NCBI GenBank assembly: GCA_948567375.1
Contig: OX419757.1
Location: 27,212,732-27,276,731 of the forward strand
DNA length: 64,000 nt
Source of the DNA: Lunularia cruciata
Lineage: Eukaryota; Streptophyta; Marchantiopsida; Lunulariales; Lunulariaceae
Reading direction: 5' to 3'
Below are positions 36,387-45,772 of this stretch, one piece after another. The notes under the pieces were generated by a model. The model was not told the DNA's origin. It did no database searches and saw only the letters and a list, made by a program, of their open reading frames with translations. Both the position numbers and the translations under genes were made by a program. Numbering within the stretch: position 1 is the stretch's first letter; every line of letters starts with the position of its first letter.

Positions 36387-37442
36387 TCATTCTGAATTCT
36401 CTACCTCAAAGATAAATCCAGCCTCCTTGAGATGATCAATCTCCTCCTTCACAACCAAAGATATTGGTGGGCTAATGCAACATTGCTTTTGGTGGATTGG
36501 TCTTGCATGTGACTCCACCTCTATCTTGTGCTCCTCCAAGGTGACTTCCTTCAAATCCCTGTAACTAAAAGCAAACACATGGATGAACTTGCAAAAAATC
36601 TCCTCAAATCTCACCTTCTCCTCCTTGGTAACATTTGGACCATACTTGAGGGTAGATAACCTTCTCTCTACCTCCTCAAGTGTCAATGGTGTTTATCTGG
36701 GTCCTTCAAAACCTCTTGCTTAGGTGCAAAATCCATAGCACACAAAGGATACACATCTGAATCAGATTCAGATTCATCTTCCTCCGTGGAAGTCTCCTCT
36801 TCCATGCTTGTGTCCACACCTAAAGCTCCCATTTCAGATTATGATTCCCAATAATCGGAAGATGGTGTATTTGAATGTGAAGTGTTGGTGGTGTTAGTCA
36901 CAAGAATTGTGACTCTATGGTTTGATGGCCCAATCCTCAAGTACCCTTTATGCCATCGATCAGTTGTGCGTGCTACTCTCAACCATGGCATCCCAAGAAG
37001 TAAGTCATAGCTTGAATCCTTCAAGACTTGGAGCTTTCCAAGTCTTTACTAAACTTTGAACTCCTATAACTTTAAACTAAACTTTACCTAAATTTTGAAC
37101 TCCCATAACTGAAACTACCACTTTATCCATCACCCCTACTGGTCGAACTTGTTGCTTGTTTTCCATGCTCACCACAAATGTTGAAGGTCTTGAGGGTATC
37201 ATACCTAACTTCTTCATCAACCTTTTTGACATGGCATTTACTGCTGATCCTCCATCAACCAATGCATCCTTGATGTTGTGACCATTCACTCTCACATCAA
37301 TCTTGGAGGCATATTCACAAGCCTCCCATGGTGCTGGCTTGGCATCCACCATCCCCATTGATACTAGAACTTTTGCCTTCTTCTTCCTCTTGCTCCTTGT
37401 AGAACTCAAACCACCTCTAAGCTCTGTCGTGCGTATATACAT
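36387..37442 (-). pseudogene. Element B protease and pol N-terminal linker
   Basis: The aspartic protease that would cleave the polyprotein appears as 'DALVDGGSAVNAM' (~37265-37230; the active Asp-Gly-Gly/Ser variant is DGGSA rather than DSGA). 'YDLLLGMPWLR' (37013-36975) is the second protease landmark. The linker to RT (36686-36387) is open and ends '...EAGFIFEVENSE' at a stop. Frameshifts lie near 37060 and 36800. The family A insertion lies at 37424/37425, just upstream of this domain. Confidence 0.8.
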
Positions 37443-37528
37443 CGCTACACAACATACATTGCTATCAACATCATACTATAGAAGCACAACTCACACATAA
37501 GTCATACATAGATTCTAAAGTGCCACAA
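37425..37528 (-). repeat. Family A terminal repeat B2 (copy 1)
   Basis: 104 bp, starting TGTCGTGCG on the plus strand. It is a close copy of B1 (37979-38084) and forms the outer 3' end of the element. Confidence 0.92.
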
Positions 37529-37976
37529 TAATCAGATTGCTTAACACTTTCAACTCAACTCAACTCAGATCAGTACTTGATCTGTCACTCTATAAACTGC
37601 CAACAACTGGGCACTGATTACAGTCAAGCCACACCCACTCAAGCATAGAGAATCCAGGTGACGCTTGCCGGCCTCTGTCCACCATAGCCAAGAACTCGAA
37701 GGCTCAACATCAGAGAAGTGAGCTCTCTGGAGCTCACTTCGAAACTATACCCCTGGACTCGAGCTAGCCATGAAACCCTAATGGTCCCGCTGATGGCACA
37801 CTCGACGGTGCAAATGGTGCAAAGTGACGGTGGGCCCCACCGTGAAGTCAATACCCCGAACACCAAATCTGACCATTGGAAAGTAGTCTCTGAGATATTA
37901 CTAAAATAACTCTAACTACTATCACTGGAACTCTAGTGTCCGAGCATCTAGATGCAGAACTACAAATGGCGTGACA
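37529..37976 (-). repeat. Family A terminal repeat A2 (copy 1)
   Basis: 448 bp, the same length as A1 (45321-45768) and clearly over 90 percent identical by eye. It ends 'ggcgtgaca'. Confidence 0.95.
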
Positions 37977-37983
37977 GCTGTCG
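37969..37983. other. A2/B1 junction palindrome
   Basis: GACAGCTGTC (37973-37982) is a perfect palindrome formed by the A2 end (GACA), a GC dinucleotide and the B1 end (TGTC). The element's two outer ends carry these same GACA/TGTC tips without the GC. Confidence 0.85.
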
Positions 37984-38084
37984 TGCGTATATACATCGCT
38001 ACACAACATACATCGCTGTCAACATCATACACTATAGAAGCACAACTCACACAAAAGTCATACATAGACTCTAAAGTGCCACAA
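37979..38084 (-). repeat. Family A repeat B1 (copy 1)
   Basis: 106 bp, internal copy of B2 and adjacent to the C-rich complement of the polypurine tract (38085-38094, 'tcgcccccct'). Confidence 0.92.
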
Positions 38085-38252
38085 TCGCCCCCCTAGCTGG
38101 CGGTTAGGTCCCTCTAACTCCAGATAGCCATCTACTCTAAGTATATGGTATACCCTCTAATGGGCAAAGATCAGGAGGCCGGGTGCTATGGAGCCCCATC
38201 ATTAGTTGCCTGTCTGCAATCTATACCATATAAAGAATGAACTAGCTACAGG
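38085..38252 (-). promoter_or_regulatory. Family A 3' noncoding region and polypurine tract
   Basis: The minus strand reads TAGGGGGGCGAT directly before TGTGGCAC of B1, a polypurine tract for plus-strand priming. By the usual rule this marks the start of the 3' repeat, so reverse transcription should define B1-A2 as one repeat unit. Confidence 0.65.
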
Positions 38253-38768
38253 TCAAGTACATCTAGGACATAACCACTGTCCCTGAGGAACCACGGTGAG
38301 GGGAGGAGTCATACATGCCATATGCCATCCTCTCAAACAACTATCACACACTAACATAGTAGCAGCTCCACCAAAAGAGCCACATAACATACACCTCAAG
38401 CCTGCACGTACAAGTGCCAAGCTTGGGTCCATAGTACCATCAATGTTTGGGAGGTGGCATGGCGCACAATTGCGCACATGATCCTTCCAAACAACACCAT
38501 CACGTCCTTCTAACACAAGGACTCCAGATGGCAAAACCTCTCGCACTCTCAAGATAGTGCGGCCTGTAGAAACATCAAGTATCGTCGGTGCTGTCTGCTG
38601 TAGATATACATAGTCGCCTGGATGAAATCGACGGATCGAGGGTCTTTAACCTCCTCCTCAAATGGTAGCATAGCGTAAAGTATCTCTATGCTGAGCAATC
38701 ACCAAGTTCTCAAAGGCCATCGACATCACTCTCCGAAAGATCTCTGCCCACTGAGAACATGCGCTCAT
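38253..38768 (-). pseudogene. Family A integrase C-terminus with PHD finger (copy 1)
   Basis: Continues the integrase frame past three stops ('DPDV*', 'ATI*', 'GG*'). It then reads 'FHPGDYVYLQQ' and 'TILRVREVLPSGVLVL', the usual C-terminal module, and a complete C4HC3 PHD finger at 38259-38393. The ligands, numbered from the Met at 38552, are Cys54, Cys57, Cys69, Cys72, His77, Cys80, Cys95 and Cys98, with the conserved Trp at 93. The stop follows two residues after the last Cys. PHD fingers bind histone H3 tails, so the likely role is to steer integration or the methyltransferase to certain chromatin (inference). Copy 2 carries the same finger. Confidence 0.88.
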
Positions 38769-39653
38769 TCATACATCGGGGTCTTCCAAGTCCAAAACTA
38801 CAGTAGCATCTCGACAAATGGCTGCAGGTAAATCTGGATCTCGTCCATAGAGTAGAAAGTATGGAGAGAAGGATGCTAAGGAGGCTTGCCGGCTGAACCG
38901 ATAGCCCATGGCCAACCAAGGTAACTGGAGATCCCAATCTCCCAAGTGGCCTCTCTGCAAACCGTACTTTTGCAATCCCCTCTTCACCGTCTGAACCACT
39001 CTCTCTGCTAAGCCATCTGCCTCAGGGTGATCTCGGGATGTAATACGATGATCAATCAAAGCCTTGTCACACAAGACCTGAAACTCCCCCAAGAACTCTG
39101 TACCCTGATCAGTCAAAACCTCAGCTGGTGCACCAAAATGACTAAGAACTCGATCCAGGAACGAGTAAGCCGTCCCTTCACTAGACTTGTCAGGAAGTGC
39201 CACCAACTCAATCCACTTGGAGAAGTGCTCCACCATCACCAAAACGTACCGATGATGTCTCACAGTCAGTGGTAAAGGTCCGGCAAAGTCCAAACTCCAA
39301 CGGTAACCCAATCCCATGATAGGTAATGGATGTAACTGTGGCGTAGGAGCATTGAATGATGCTCTAACTCGGTCACAAACCATACATCTGGCAACAAATT
39401 GCTGTACCTCGGTCTGCATACCGTGCCACCAATAATGACTCTGGAGTAAGCTATATGTACGCTTTACTCCAAAATGTCCTAGCTCCTCATGAGCATGACG
39501 GACCAACTGTGGTCTCTGTGATGGAAGTAGTACTACTTGCACTCTACCATCCTCCCATACATGCAAAAGGTGTCTACCCTCCAATCTGAACCGTTTGGCT
39601 CGCTGAAGAACACGGTCTCTCCTTGGCCCCAACTGTGCCACCCACAACACCAT
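38769..39653 (-). pseudogene. Family A integrase core (copy 1), nearly intact
   Basis: A 294-codon open stretch. The N-terminal HHCC zinc site is seen in 'HAHEELGHFG' and 'CMVC'. The catalytic triad is Asp in 'LDFAGPLP', Asp in 'LTDQGTEFLG' and Glu in 'DGLAERVVQTVKRGL', the normal DDE arrangement of Ty3/gypsy integrases. 'FLLYGRDPDLP' precedes the C-terminal part. This proves the element is not a tyrosine-recombinase type despite its split repeats. A frameshift near 39650 separates it from the RNase H tail, and a stop after 'DLEDPDV' ends the open stretch. Confidence 0.92.
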
Positions 39654-39957
39654 TGCGAAGATAGTCCATCACTAAGACATCATCATGAATGTCTCGCTGA
39701 ACTGTACCAATATCTTCACTCTCTGGATCTGTGACCTCAATAACTCCTCCTCTATGCGCTGAGAGAGATACCACCAAAGCCTCTGCAAATATACACAGAA
39801 AGGCCAATGCATGCCAACCTGGCACCATCTCCTCATCTGTCTCACCATGCCAACGTGCTCCGGTCTGATCCTGCTGGCTGGGACATGGGTTTCTACTCAA
39901 CCCATCTGCATCACGGTTCACCACTCCAGGTCTGTGAACAACCGTGAAATTATACTC
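39574..39957 (-). pseudogene. Family A RNase H tail and linker to integrase (copy 1)
   Basis: After the stop at 39958-39960 the same frame continues with 'EYNFTVVHRPG' and 'RDADGLSRNP', the last RNase H Asp. An acidic linker of ~80 residues follows and ends 'FRNGVVGG'-like before the frameshift into integrase. Confidence 0.8.
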
Positions 39958-40503
39958 CTATAAAATCAGAGCCCATCGTGCAAGCTTCCCTGAAAGCTTG
40001 TCAGACTCCATCAACCACTTCAGCGGCTGATGATCAGTGATGAGAGTGAAGGGGTTACCAAATAGGTTACATCGGAAATGTGCTACTGCCCAAACTGTTG
40101 CCAAGCACTCTCCCTCATATGAACTATACTTCACCTCCGCTGAATTGTTGGAGCGACTAGCATAGGCCACCACAAACTCCTTCTCCTCATCATCATGCTG
40201 GGTGAGCACCGCTCCAAGCTCCAACATACTCCAATCAGTGTGAACCTGAAATGGTCGTCCCCTGATCGGTCTCCTCAAAATAGGAGCAAATGTCAACCTC
40301 TCCTTGAGCTCTACAAAAGCTCTCTCTTGCTCATCTCCCCAACACCACTCCTGTGTAAGCTTGGTCAGCTTCGTCAAGGCCTTGGCAATGGCACTAAATC
40401 CTCTAACATAGCGGCAATAGAAGTTCACCAACCCAAGGAATGCTCGCACTCTGCTCACATCCGTAGGCTGAGGAATATGTGCAATAGCCTCCACCTTGGT
40501 CTG
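39958..40503 (-). pseudogene. Family A RT connection and RNase H; RT core deleted (copy 1)
   Basis: The segment begins at 'TKVEAIAHIPQP' and continues with 'FLGLVNFYCRYV', 'PFQVHTDWS' (RNase H first Asp), 'YSSYEGECLA' (Glu) and 'LITDHQPLKWL' (Asp). The whole fingers/palm region with the catalytic YxDD box is missing. The preceding codons belong to the methyltransferase, so a deletion has fused the two domains in one frame. Copy 2 shows what was lost: the methyltransferase C-terminus and the RT core. Confidence 0.88.
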
Positions 40504-41152
40504 CTGAACACCATCATAACTACGCTGTAGAACCTCTCTGGGTAAAAGGTTCGTCCACCAAAGGCAAAGACGATGAGCCCGTGATCCCACTTTGGTTGCA
40601 TCTAACAATACAGCAGGTCCCATCCAAGAATGGACCTGATGTGTACTCGCCACCACTCTAGTGCGAGAATCACCCAACAAAGGAACGTTCTCCAAAAGGT
40701 AAGCTGGAGAAATAGACTGATGAACCTGGAGATGTCGTAATATCCGTAACATCTCCCAAAACACACCAGAACGAGGATCCTGAAGACCCAAACCGCGGCC
40801 CGCACGTGTATGTCCTTGACATGGCCATCCAGAAATCACCAAGTGAACAGGCCCATGTCTCTCTAGGTCATGCGCCCCCCAGTAAGGAAATGTCTCCTGG
40901 TAAGGCCTTCTGGTAACCTCTGACTGCTGACATCGGTAATAACTCCGGATACCGATAGGCCAAGTGTGCCACATGATGTAGAGAGACTCGCCTAGCAGTC
41001 TCATCTCTCTCTACATACAAGTACCTATGTACTCGGATACCCACCTGTAACACTGCAGCTAGTCCGGTGCTGATCCCACCAAACAACTCCAATAGGCATA
41101 TCCCCTCTACTGGGTACTGCCAAGCAATGAGTGTGGTATCCAGAGGTGTCAA
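40504..41152 (-). pseudogene. Dnmt3-like cytosine-5 DNA methyltransferase domain in retrotransposon pol
   Basis: Such an enzyme transfers a methyl group from S-adenosylmethionine to cytosine C5. Motif I is 'LELFGGISTG' (41092-41063), the SAM-binding loop in the Dnmt3-type LFxGIxTG form. 'YVERDE' supplies the motif II acid. Motif IV is 'GWPCQGHTRAG' with the catalytic Cys codon at 40819-40821. Motif VI 'LLENVPLLG' has its Glu at 40690-40692. 'DATKVGSRAHRLCLWWTN' corresponds to motif VIII and its lead-in. PCQ replaces the PCN of animal Dnmt3. One extra G in a six-G run at 40876-40881 shifts the frame between motifs II and IV. The C-terminal part (motifs IX-X) is deleted here but remains in copy 2. 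Relation to plant DRM or Dnmt3 needs a tree. Confidence 0.9.
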
Positions 41153-41705
41153 AGCAATTGCCTCTGGAGGCTCATCCTCACACTCATCCCCTAATGGTAC
41201 GAAGGCTCCACTCCAAGCCTACTGCACCAACTGATCTGCATGTTGCTGCAATGCCTCCTCTAAACTCCACAATGGAACATCCAAGGTGGATGGAACAATC
41301 TCACTCGTACTCCATAGCCGAGTGATCTCCTCTGGTACTGGAGTATCCTCTGCATGGGCGTTCCACTCCAACAAGTCACCAGGCCAAGTAACTGCACCAC
41401 TGAAAGCTAAAACTTATGCTGCCATGGTCCCGGACTGTAGTGAGCCAAGACTGCCACTACTGAAGCGTACTGGTAGGCAACATACCCGTCCCTCACCAGA
41501 CTGCCAACTAGGTCTATAAGAGGTTGTCTCCTCCCAATAGTCAATGCTGAAACCCATAGGGTATAACGCTGCTCCCCCAACTAGCACATCATATGACTCA
41601 GCTATCGTCGCAATAGCTTGAGCTCTCACCACCAAGCTATCAGTCGGATGACCAGGCTGAACCTGGACAACGAGCTCTCCACGTGTGATGTACTATGTCA
41701 AACCA
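41153..41705 (-). pseudogene. Family A linker between protease and methyltransferase (copy 1)
   Basis: Reads in one frame through a few stops, with 'DVLVGGAALYPMGF' and 'LPVRFSSG' near 41600-41480, probably the end of the protease region, then an acidic linker and 'ALTPLDTTLIAWQYPVEG' leading straight into methyltransferase motif I. The homologous linker in copy 2 is broken by a lone A-B repeat. Confidence 0.65.
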
Positions 41706-42315
41706 CTACCAAGAGATGTCTGGATCTAAAATGGACACCTCTCCACATTGGTCTTCCGTAACTCCAGACCGACAACTGCAGCCTTCCCCAACATAAGGGG
41801 CTGCGCACCAGAGTCTAACAAGACTCTTGTGGTGTATAGACCTTCCCTGAAGGTCCCACCAAACAAAAAATCCCCCTTTGGTTATCCAATAGGACAACAC
41901 CAGGTGTAAACCACGCTCTCTCAAAGGCCGGTCTAGCTGGCAACTCCTCCAGTCTAGCCGCTGCTGCCTGCCATAAACCACTGGTCGCTGAATGGATCCC
42001 ATGCTCCTCACCCAAGTCAGCTCCATTACCAACCACCTCTGCTCTAGTAGTAGGAATTGCACCATCCCTACTCTCACACAACGTGGCAGCCAACCGGAAT
42101 ACTGGGGCTGGGTCAACTCCCAATGTAAACATGTCACTGGCTGAAAATAAAGGATGCCGCATAATCAGCTGAGCCGCCCCCAACATCATGCTAGACTCAG
42201 TCTGTGTAGTAGCAGGTGGCTAACCAGCAGGTACTCCATCACCACCTACCACACCTACATTGGGACGTCTAGGAACCATGGATGTTGTCTGTAATGCCTC
42301 AGATAGCGTGAAAGA
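41706..42315 (-). pseudogene. Family A retropepsin-like protease (copy 1)
   Basis: The active-site motif 'LLDSGAQPLMLGKAA' has its Asp codon at 41813-41815, the standard D-S-G of aspartic proteases that process Gag-Pol. It lies in a frame shifted from the upstream open segment (42189-41815), so one indel lies near 41840. A stop follows 'VERCPF' at ~41730. In copy 2 the same motif reads LLDFGAQ. Confidence 0.85.
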
Positions 42316-44076
42316 CTAGGGAAGTCTGACCTGTCTCCCAACCTCTCCTCTCTGTGGGTCCAACTCCACTGATGCTCCTCTAGGCTCTGGAGCACGTACT
42401 GCACTCCTAGTCACTGTTGCAGATGCATCCACCTGTGCTGCTCCGCACATGAAGTCCAAAGCATCTCTATCACCAGCATATGAGGTGGAAGCCTCAGCAC
42501 CCGAATCTGATCTCCTCTGAGCAATAGCCATACTAGCCAATCTCTACTCCAACTGCTCAATCCGAGTAGCCATAGCTATGTCAGAAGTAAGGGCAGGTAC
42601 TGCACCCCTACTAGGTGTAGATCCTCTACCACCACCTCTACCACCTCGTCCTCCATGAACTGGAGCTCCTCTACTACCTACCATAGTAGCCCTACCACTC
42701 CATAACTCCGGGTGTAGGTCGAAACACCGGTCACTAGTGTGACCAAATCTGTGGCAGTGCTCACACTGCCTCTGTGCTGGCTGTGATGCACCAAAGGTAT
42801 CAAGTCCGCTGCCCTGAGTACACTCTCTCCTATGGTGAGGTCCACCACAAGTCCAACAAGCAACACCACCACTCACTGGCTGCTGCTGACCCAAAAATGA
42901 GGGTAAGGGTCTAACTCCACTAGGCCCTCCACTCGCTCCATAGGATCTGGGCTGTCCACCCTGTCCTCAAAAACCAACTGGGCGTGGTGCACTCTTCTGC
43001 ACTCTAGAAGAAGTCACAACCGTGGATGAGGTCTCTCTACCAAATCCAGCTGTCACCACTCTCTCCTCCACCATGTTGAGCTCAATATGCTCAGCCAAAC
43101 CAAAGACTACTGCCAAAGTGGGCAAAGTAGCCTGCAACAACGTAGCATCACGAACTCTACGTCGCAACTCCCTATCTAGTATCCCATACCAAAACTGGAC
43201 TGCCTAGGCCTTAGTAACCCCTTGAGTGAAACTGATCAGCCGCCTCATGCGAGTATATGCCTCGCGTAGGCTCTCTCTAGCCTTCCGCTGGAACTCCTGC
43301 AAGCTCCTCAGCTTGTCAGTCTGCACTCCCTGGTAGTTCTGCCTCAAACATAGGAAGAACTCAACCATGGGGTTAAACCCCGGTACCACACCACCTCCTG
43401 CAGCGGTACCTCCACTCGTAGTAGCACTATCTCCAGCTAGTGCACCTCCACTAGCTCCACCAACACTACTCGAGCTAGAACTCGTGGGTACAACCGATCT
43501 ACTCCTAGCCATCGAGCCTGAAGTAATGGAGACATAGTGTGGAGACCAATACTGTCTCCATAACTCAATCTCCTCTAAATGAGCTCTCCTGAACTCATGG
43601 TAGTCATCCATCAGCGGACCCTCCAGATGTTGGAACAACCCCTTCCATGCCATGAAGAGTGTGAACAAAGTCGGGTTCCGCATCTGCTGCAGATCACACC
43701 AACTATCAAACTCCTGGATGAAGTCATCCAACTCAATGGTACCCACTGTACTAGAGTAACGCCTAGGGCCTTTGAAGGCCCCATAAATCTCGTCCATGTC
43801 CCACAACAACGGTGCGGACACACCAAGTGCACTCTCAACTAAATCAGCTCCTGTGTCGAACTCCAACTCAGAGTCAATCTCCTCCCTCACTAGGACCTGA
43901 GATACAGGCTGATACCGAGCACCACTCCGAGTAAACCCACTGCGTATTGCAAGGCTAACTCCTCTGGAATCTCCAAAGAACTCCGTCGTGACCACGTAAC
44001 TGCAACAGCAAACCCGAACCACCAACTGCAACCGCAAGTGCCCCACCACCACGTGCCAACACCAACTAGACACCAC
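42316..44076 (-). pseudogene. Family A gag with two zinc knuckles (copy 1)
   Basis: One frame runs from the Met at 44076 without a frameshift, broken only by nonsense codons at 43204, 42967, 42544 and 42316 (and another just past it). The capsid-like part includes 'LDDFIQEFDSWCDL', 'FMAWKGLFQHLEGP' and 'HLEEIELWRQYWSP'. Two nucleocapsid knuckles follow: 'CWTCGGPHHRREC' (CX2CX3HX4C) and 'CEHCHRFGHTSDRC' (canonical CX2CX4HX4C), near 42835-42720. A Gly/Arg-rich stretch comes next ('GGRGGRGGGRG'). Gag would package element RNA in cytoplasmic particles. Start choice is the first Met of the longest open stretch. Confidence 0.85.
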
Positions 44077-45320
44077 CCACTAATGTAACTCTAACCAAAA
44101 TAACTACACTAGGGGGGAGGCAACCTGTAACCTGCCATCATAACACGCACTCTCACGGTCTGCAGGTCATCACTTCCTGCCTCACCGGAGAGAAACAAAG
44201 GTAGTCTGACTGGTCATCACTCCAGCCTCACCATCGAGAGCACACCAGAGCACCAACGCTCAAAAGTCAAGGCACCTCACACAAACATGGTGCACAAACA
44301 AGAAGCAGAGAATGGAGGGGATCCAATCACAAGAAATCTAAACAAAAACCCTTTCATCTCATAACACAACACGGGACTGACTCTGCCACCATTTGGCATT
44401 TGACATAAGAGCAGTTCGTATCTAAGTCCTAAGCTACCAGGATCACCAAGAATGGGATCAAACTGCCTCTCCTAGCCAAAGCTACATGTGTATAGATACT
44501 AGTGGCGCAATCACTAGGACAACAAGTGAGGGTGGACCAGTTGGCTAGGGCACCAATCTAGGAACAAGAGATCTAGGGGTCAAACCCTGTTGCGCACAAT
44601 CTAGCAAGAAAGGCAGATTTTGCAAACCAATGACCAAGATCTACTCTAAACTAGCTAGTCTCACGTCAGCAAGCTGGCTTGCTGGCCCTTCTGGCCCTTC
44701 TAGGCCTTCGTAGCCTCTCATAGCCCACAGCCCTATGCCTCAAAATGCCAAAATTCAGCCAAATGAGGCCTTTCTTGTTGCCACTTCGAACCTCCTCCAA
44801 AATTGGCAAAACTTCTCCAAATCTGCGAAACTCCTCCAAACTAGCGAAACTTCTCCAAATCTGGCCAAACAGTGAAACTCCTCCAATTCTGGCCCAAAAT
44901 CTGACGTAAAATCTGACGTAAACCCTAAAGATGGATGTCCGCCAAATCCCCCCCTAACTTTCCACTCGAGCCAAATTGACAAAACAGGTTTTTCCAAATC
45001 ACAGTTTCATGAGAAGAGCTTTCCAACTCCACCTTCAATTTGACTTTCTGAACTCAACTCGCAGCAAATTGGTCCTGCCTTCACCTCCTGAGCTCAAAAT
45101 CACAACACTGCTCGAAAATTACTCCTTCTTTGCTCAAAATTTGGCCAGTGCTTCCGCACACCATCCGCCTAACTGCCAAATCTGCATCAACTGAACGAGC
45201 TTCCGCACCCTAGGGAAACACAGAACTTGAATCGAGCTACCACAATCCACCGAGCTTGGAGATACCACCAACACTCAATGTTCTTGCACCCGATTTCCCC
45301 CTGACTTCACTTCTCTGATG
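44077..45320 (-). other. Family A 5' leader with primer binding site (copy 1)
   Basis: About 1.2 kb, unusually long. Next to A1 the minus strand reads TACATCAGAGAAG (45311-45323), a degenerate match to the initiator-Met complement TGGTATCAGAGC. A short repeat-containing open frame (44997-44755, 'FGEVSLVWRSF'-type repeats) comes from 'ctccaaatctg' direct repeats and may not be a gene. Confidence 0.6.
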
Positions 45321-45768
45321 TAATCAGATTGCTTAACACTTTCAACTCAACTCAACTCAGATCAGTACTTGATTTGTCACTCTATAAACTACCAACAACT
45401 GGGCATTGATTACAGTCAAGCCACACCCACTCAAGCATAGAGAATCCAGGTGACGCTCGCCGGCCTTTGTCCACCATAGCCAGGAACTCGAAGGCTCAAC
45501 ATCAGAGAAGTGAGCTCTCTGGAGCTCACTTTGAAACTATACCCCTGGACTCGAGCTAGCCCTGAAATCCTAACGGTCCCGCTGACGGCACACTCGATGG
45601 TGCAAACAGTGCAAAGTGATGGTGGGCCCCACCGTGAAGTCAGTACCCCGAACACCAAATCTGACCATTGGAAAGTAGTCTCTGAGATACTACTGAAATA
45701 ACTCTAACTACTATCACTGGAACTCCAGTGTCCGAGCATCTAGACATGGAACTACAAATGGCGTGACA
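45321..45768 (-). repeat. Family A terminal repeat A1 (copy 1)
   Basis: 448 bp, partner of A2. It has no B unit on either side: outside is host DNA (GCTC duplication), inside is the primer binding site. Confidence 0.95.
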
Positions 45769-45772
45769 GCTC

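Larger units (their letters stand above)
37425..45768 (-). mobile_element. Family A copy 1: methyltransferase- and PHD-bearing Ty3/gypsy element with split repeats
   Basis: This 8344-bp element is the innermost and freshest layer of the nest. The target duplication is GCTC or AGCTC (37420-37424 and 45768-45772; the A is shared with the repeat end). The layout on the minus strand is A1, PBS, leader, gag, zinc knuckles, protease, methyltransferase, truncated RT/RNase H, integrase, PHD, polypurine tract, B1, GC dinucleotide, A2, B2. Its ends are TGTC...GACA. CpG density is high, unlike copies 2 and 3. Lesions: several nonsense codons in gag, a 1-base G-run expansion in the methyltransferase, a deletion of the RT core, a stop in RNase H, and a frameshift and stops in integrase. 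Confidence 0.9.

Noticed and set aside
37639..37909. Open frames within terminal repeats (also 45431-45701)
   Set aside because: They lie entirely in the A repeats and recur because the repeat recurs.
38769..39653. Tyrosine recombinase (DIRS/PAT type) because of split repeats
   Set aside because: The ORF shows HHCC zinc and DDE motifs of a Ty3/gypsy integrase and the element has a target duplication.
40504..41152. Host DNA methyltransferase gene
   Set aside because: It reads straight on into RNase H, lies between element repeats and recurs in the same position in copy 2.
44755..44997. Accessory protein in family A leader
   Set aside because: The peptide follows short direct repeats and lacks a counterpart open frame in copy 3.
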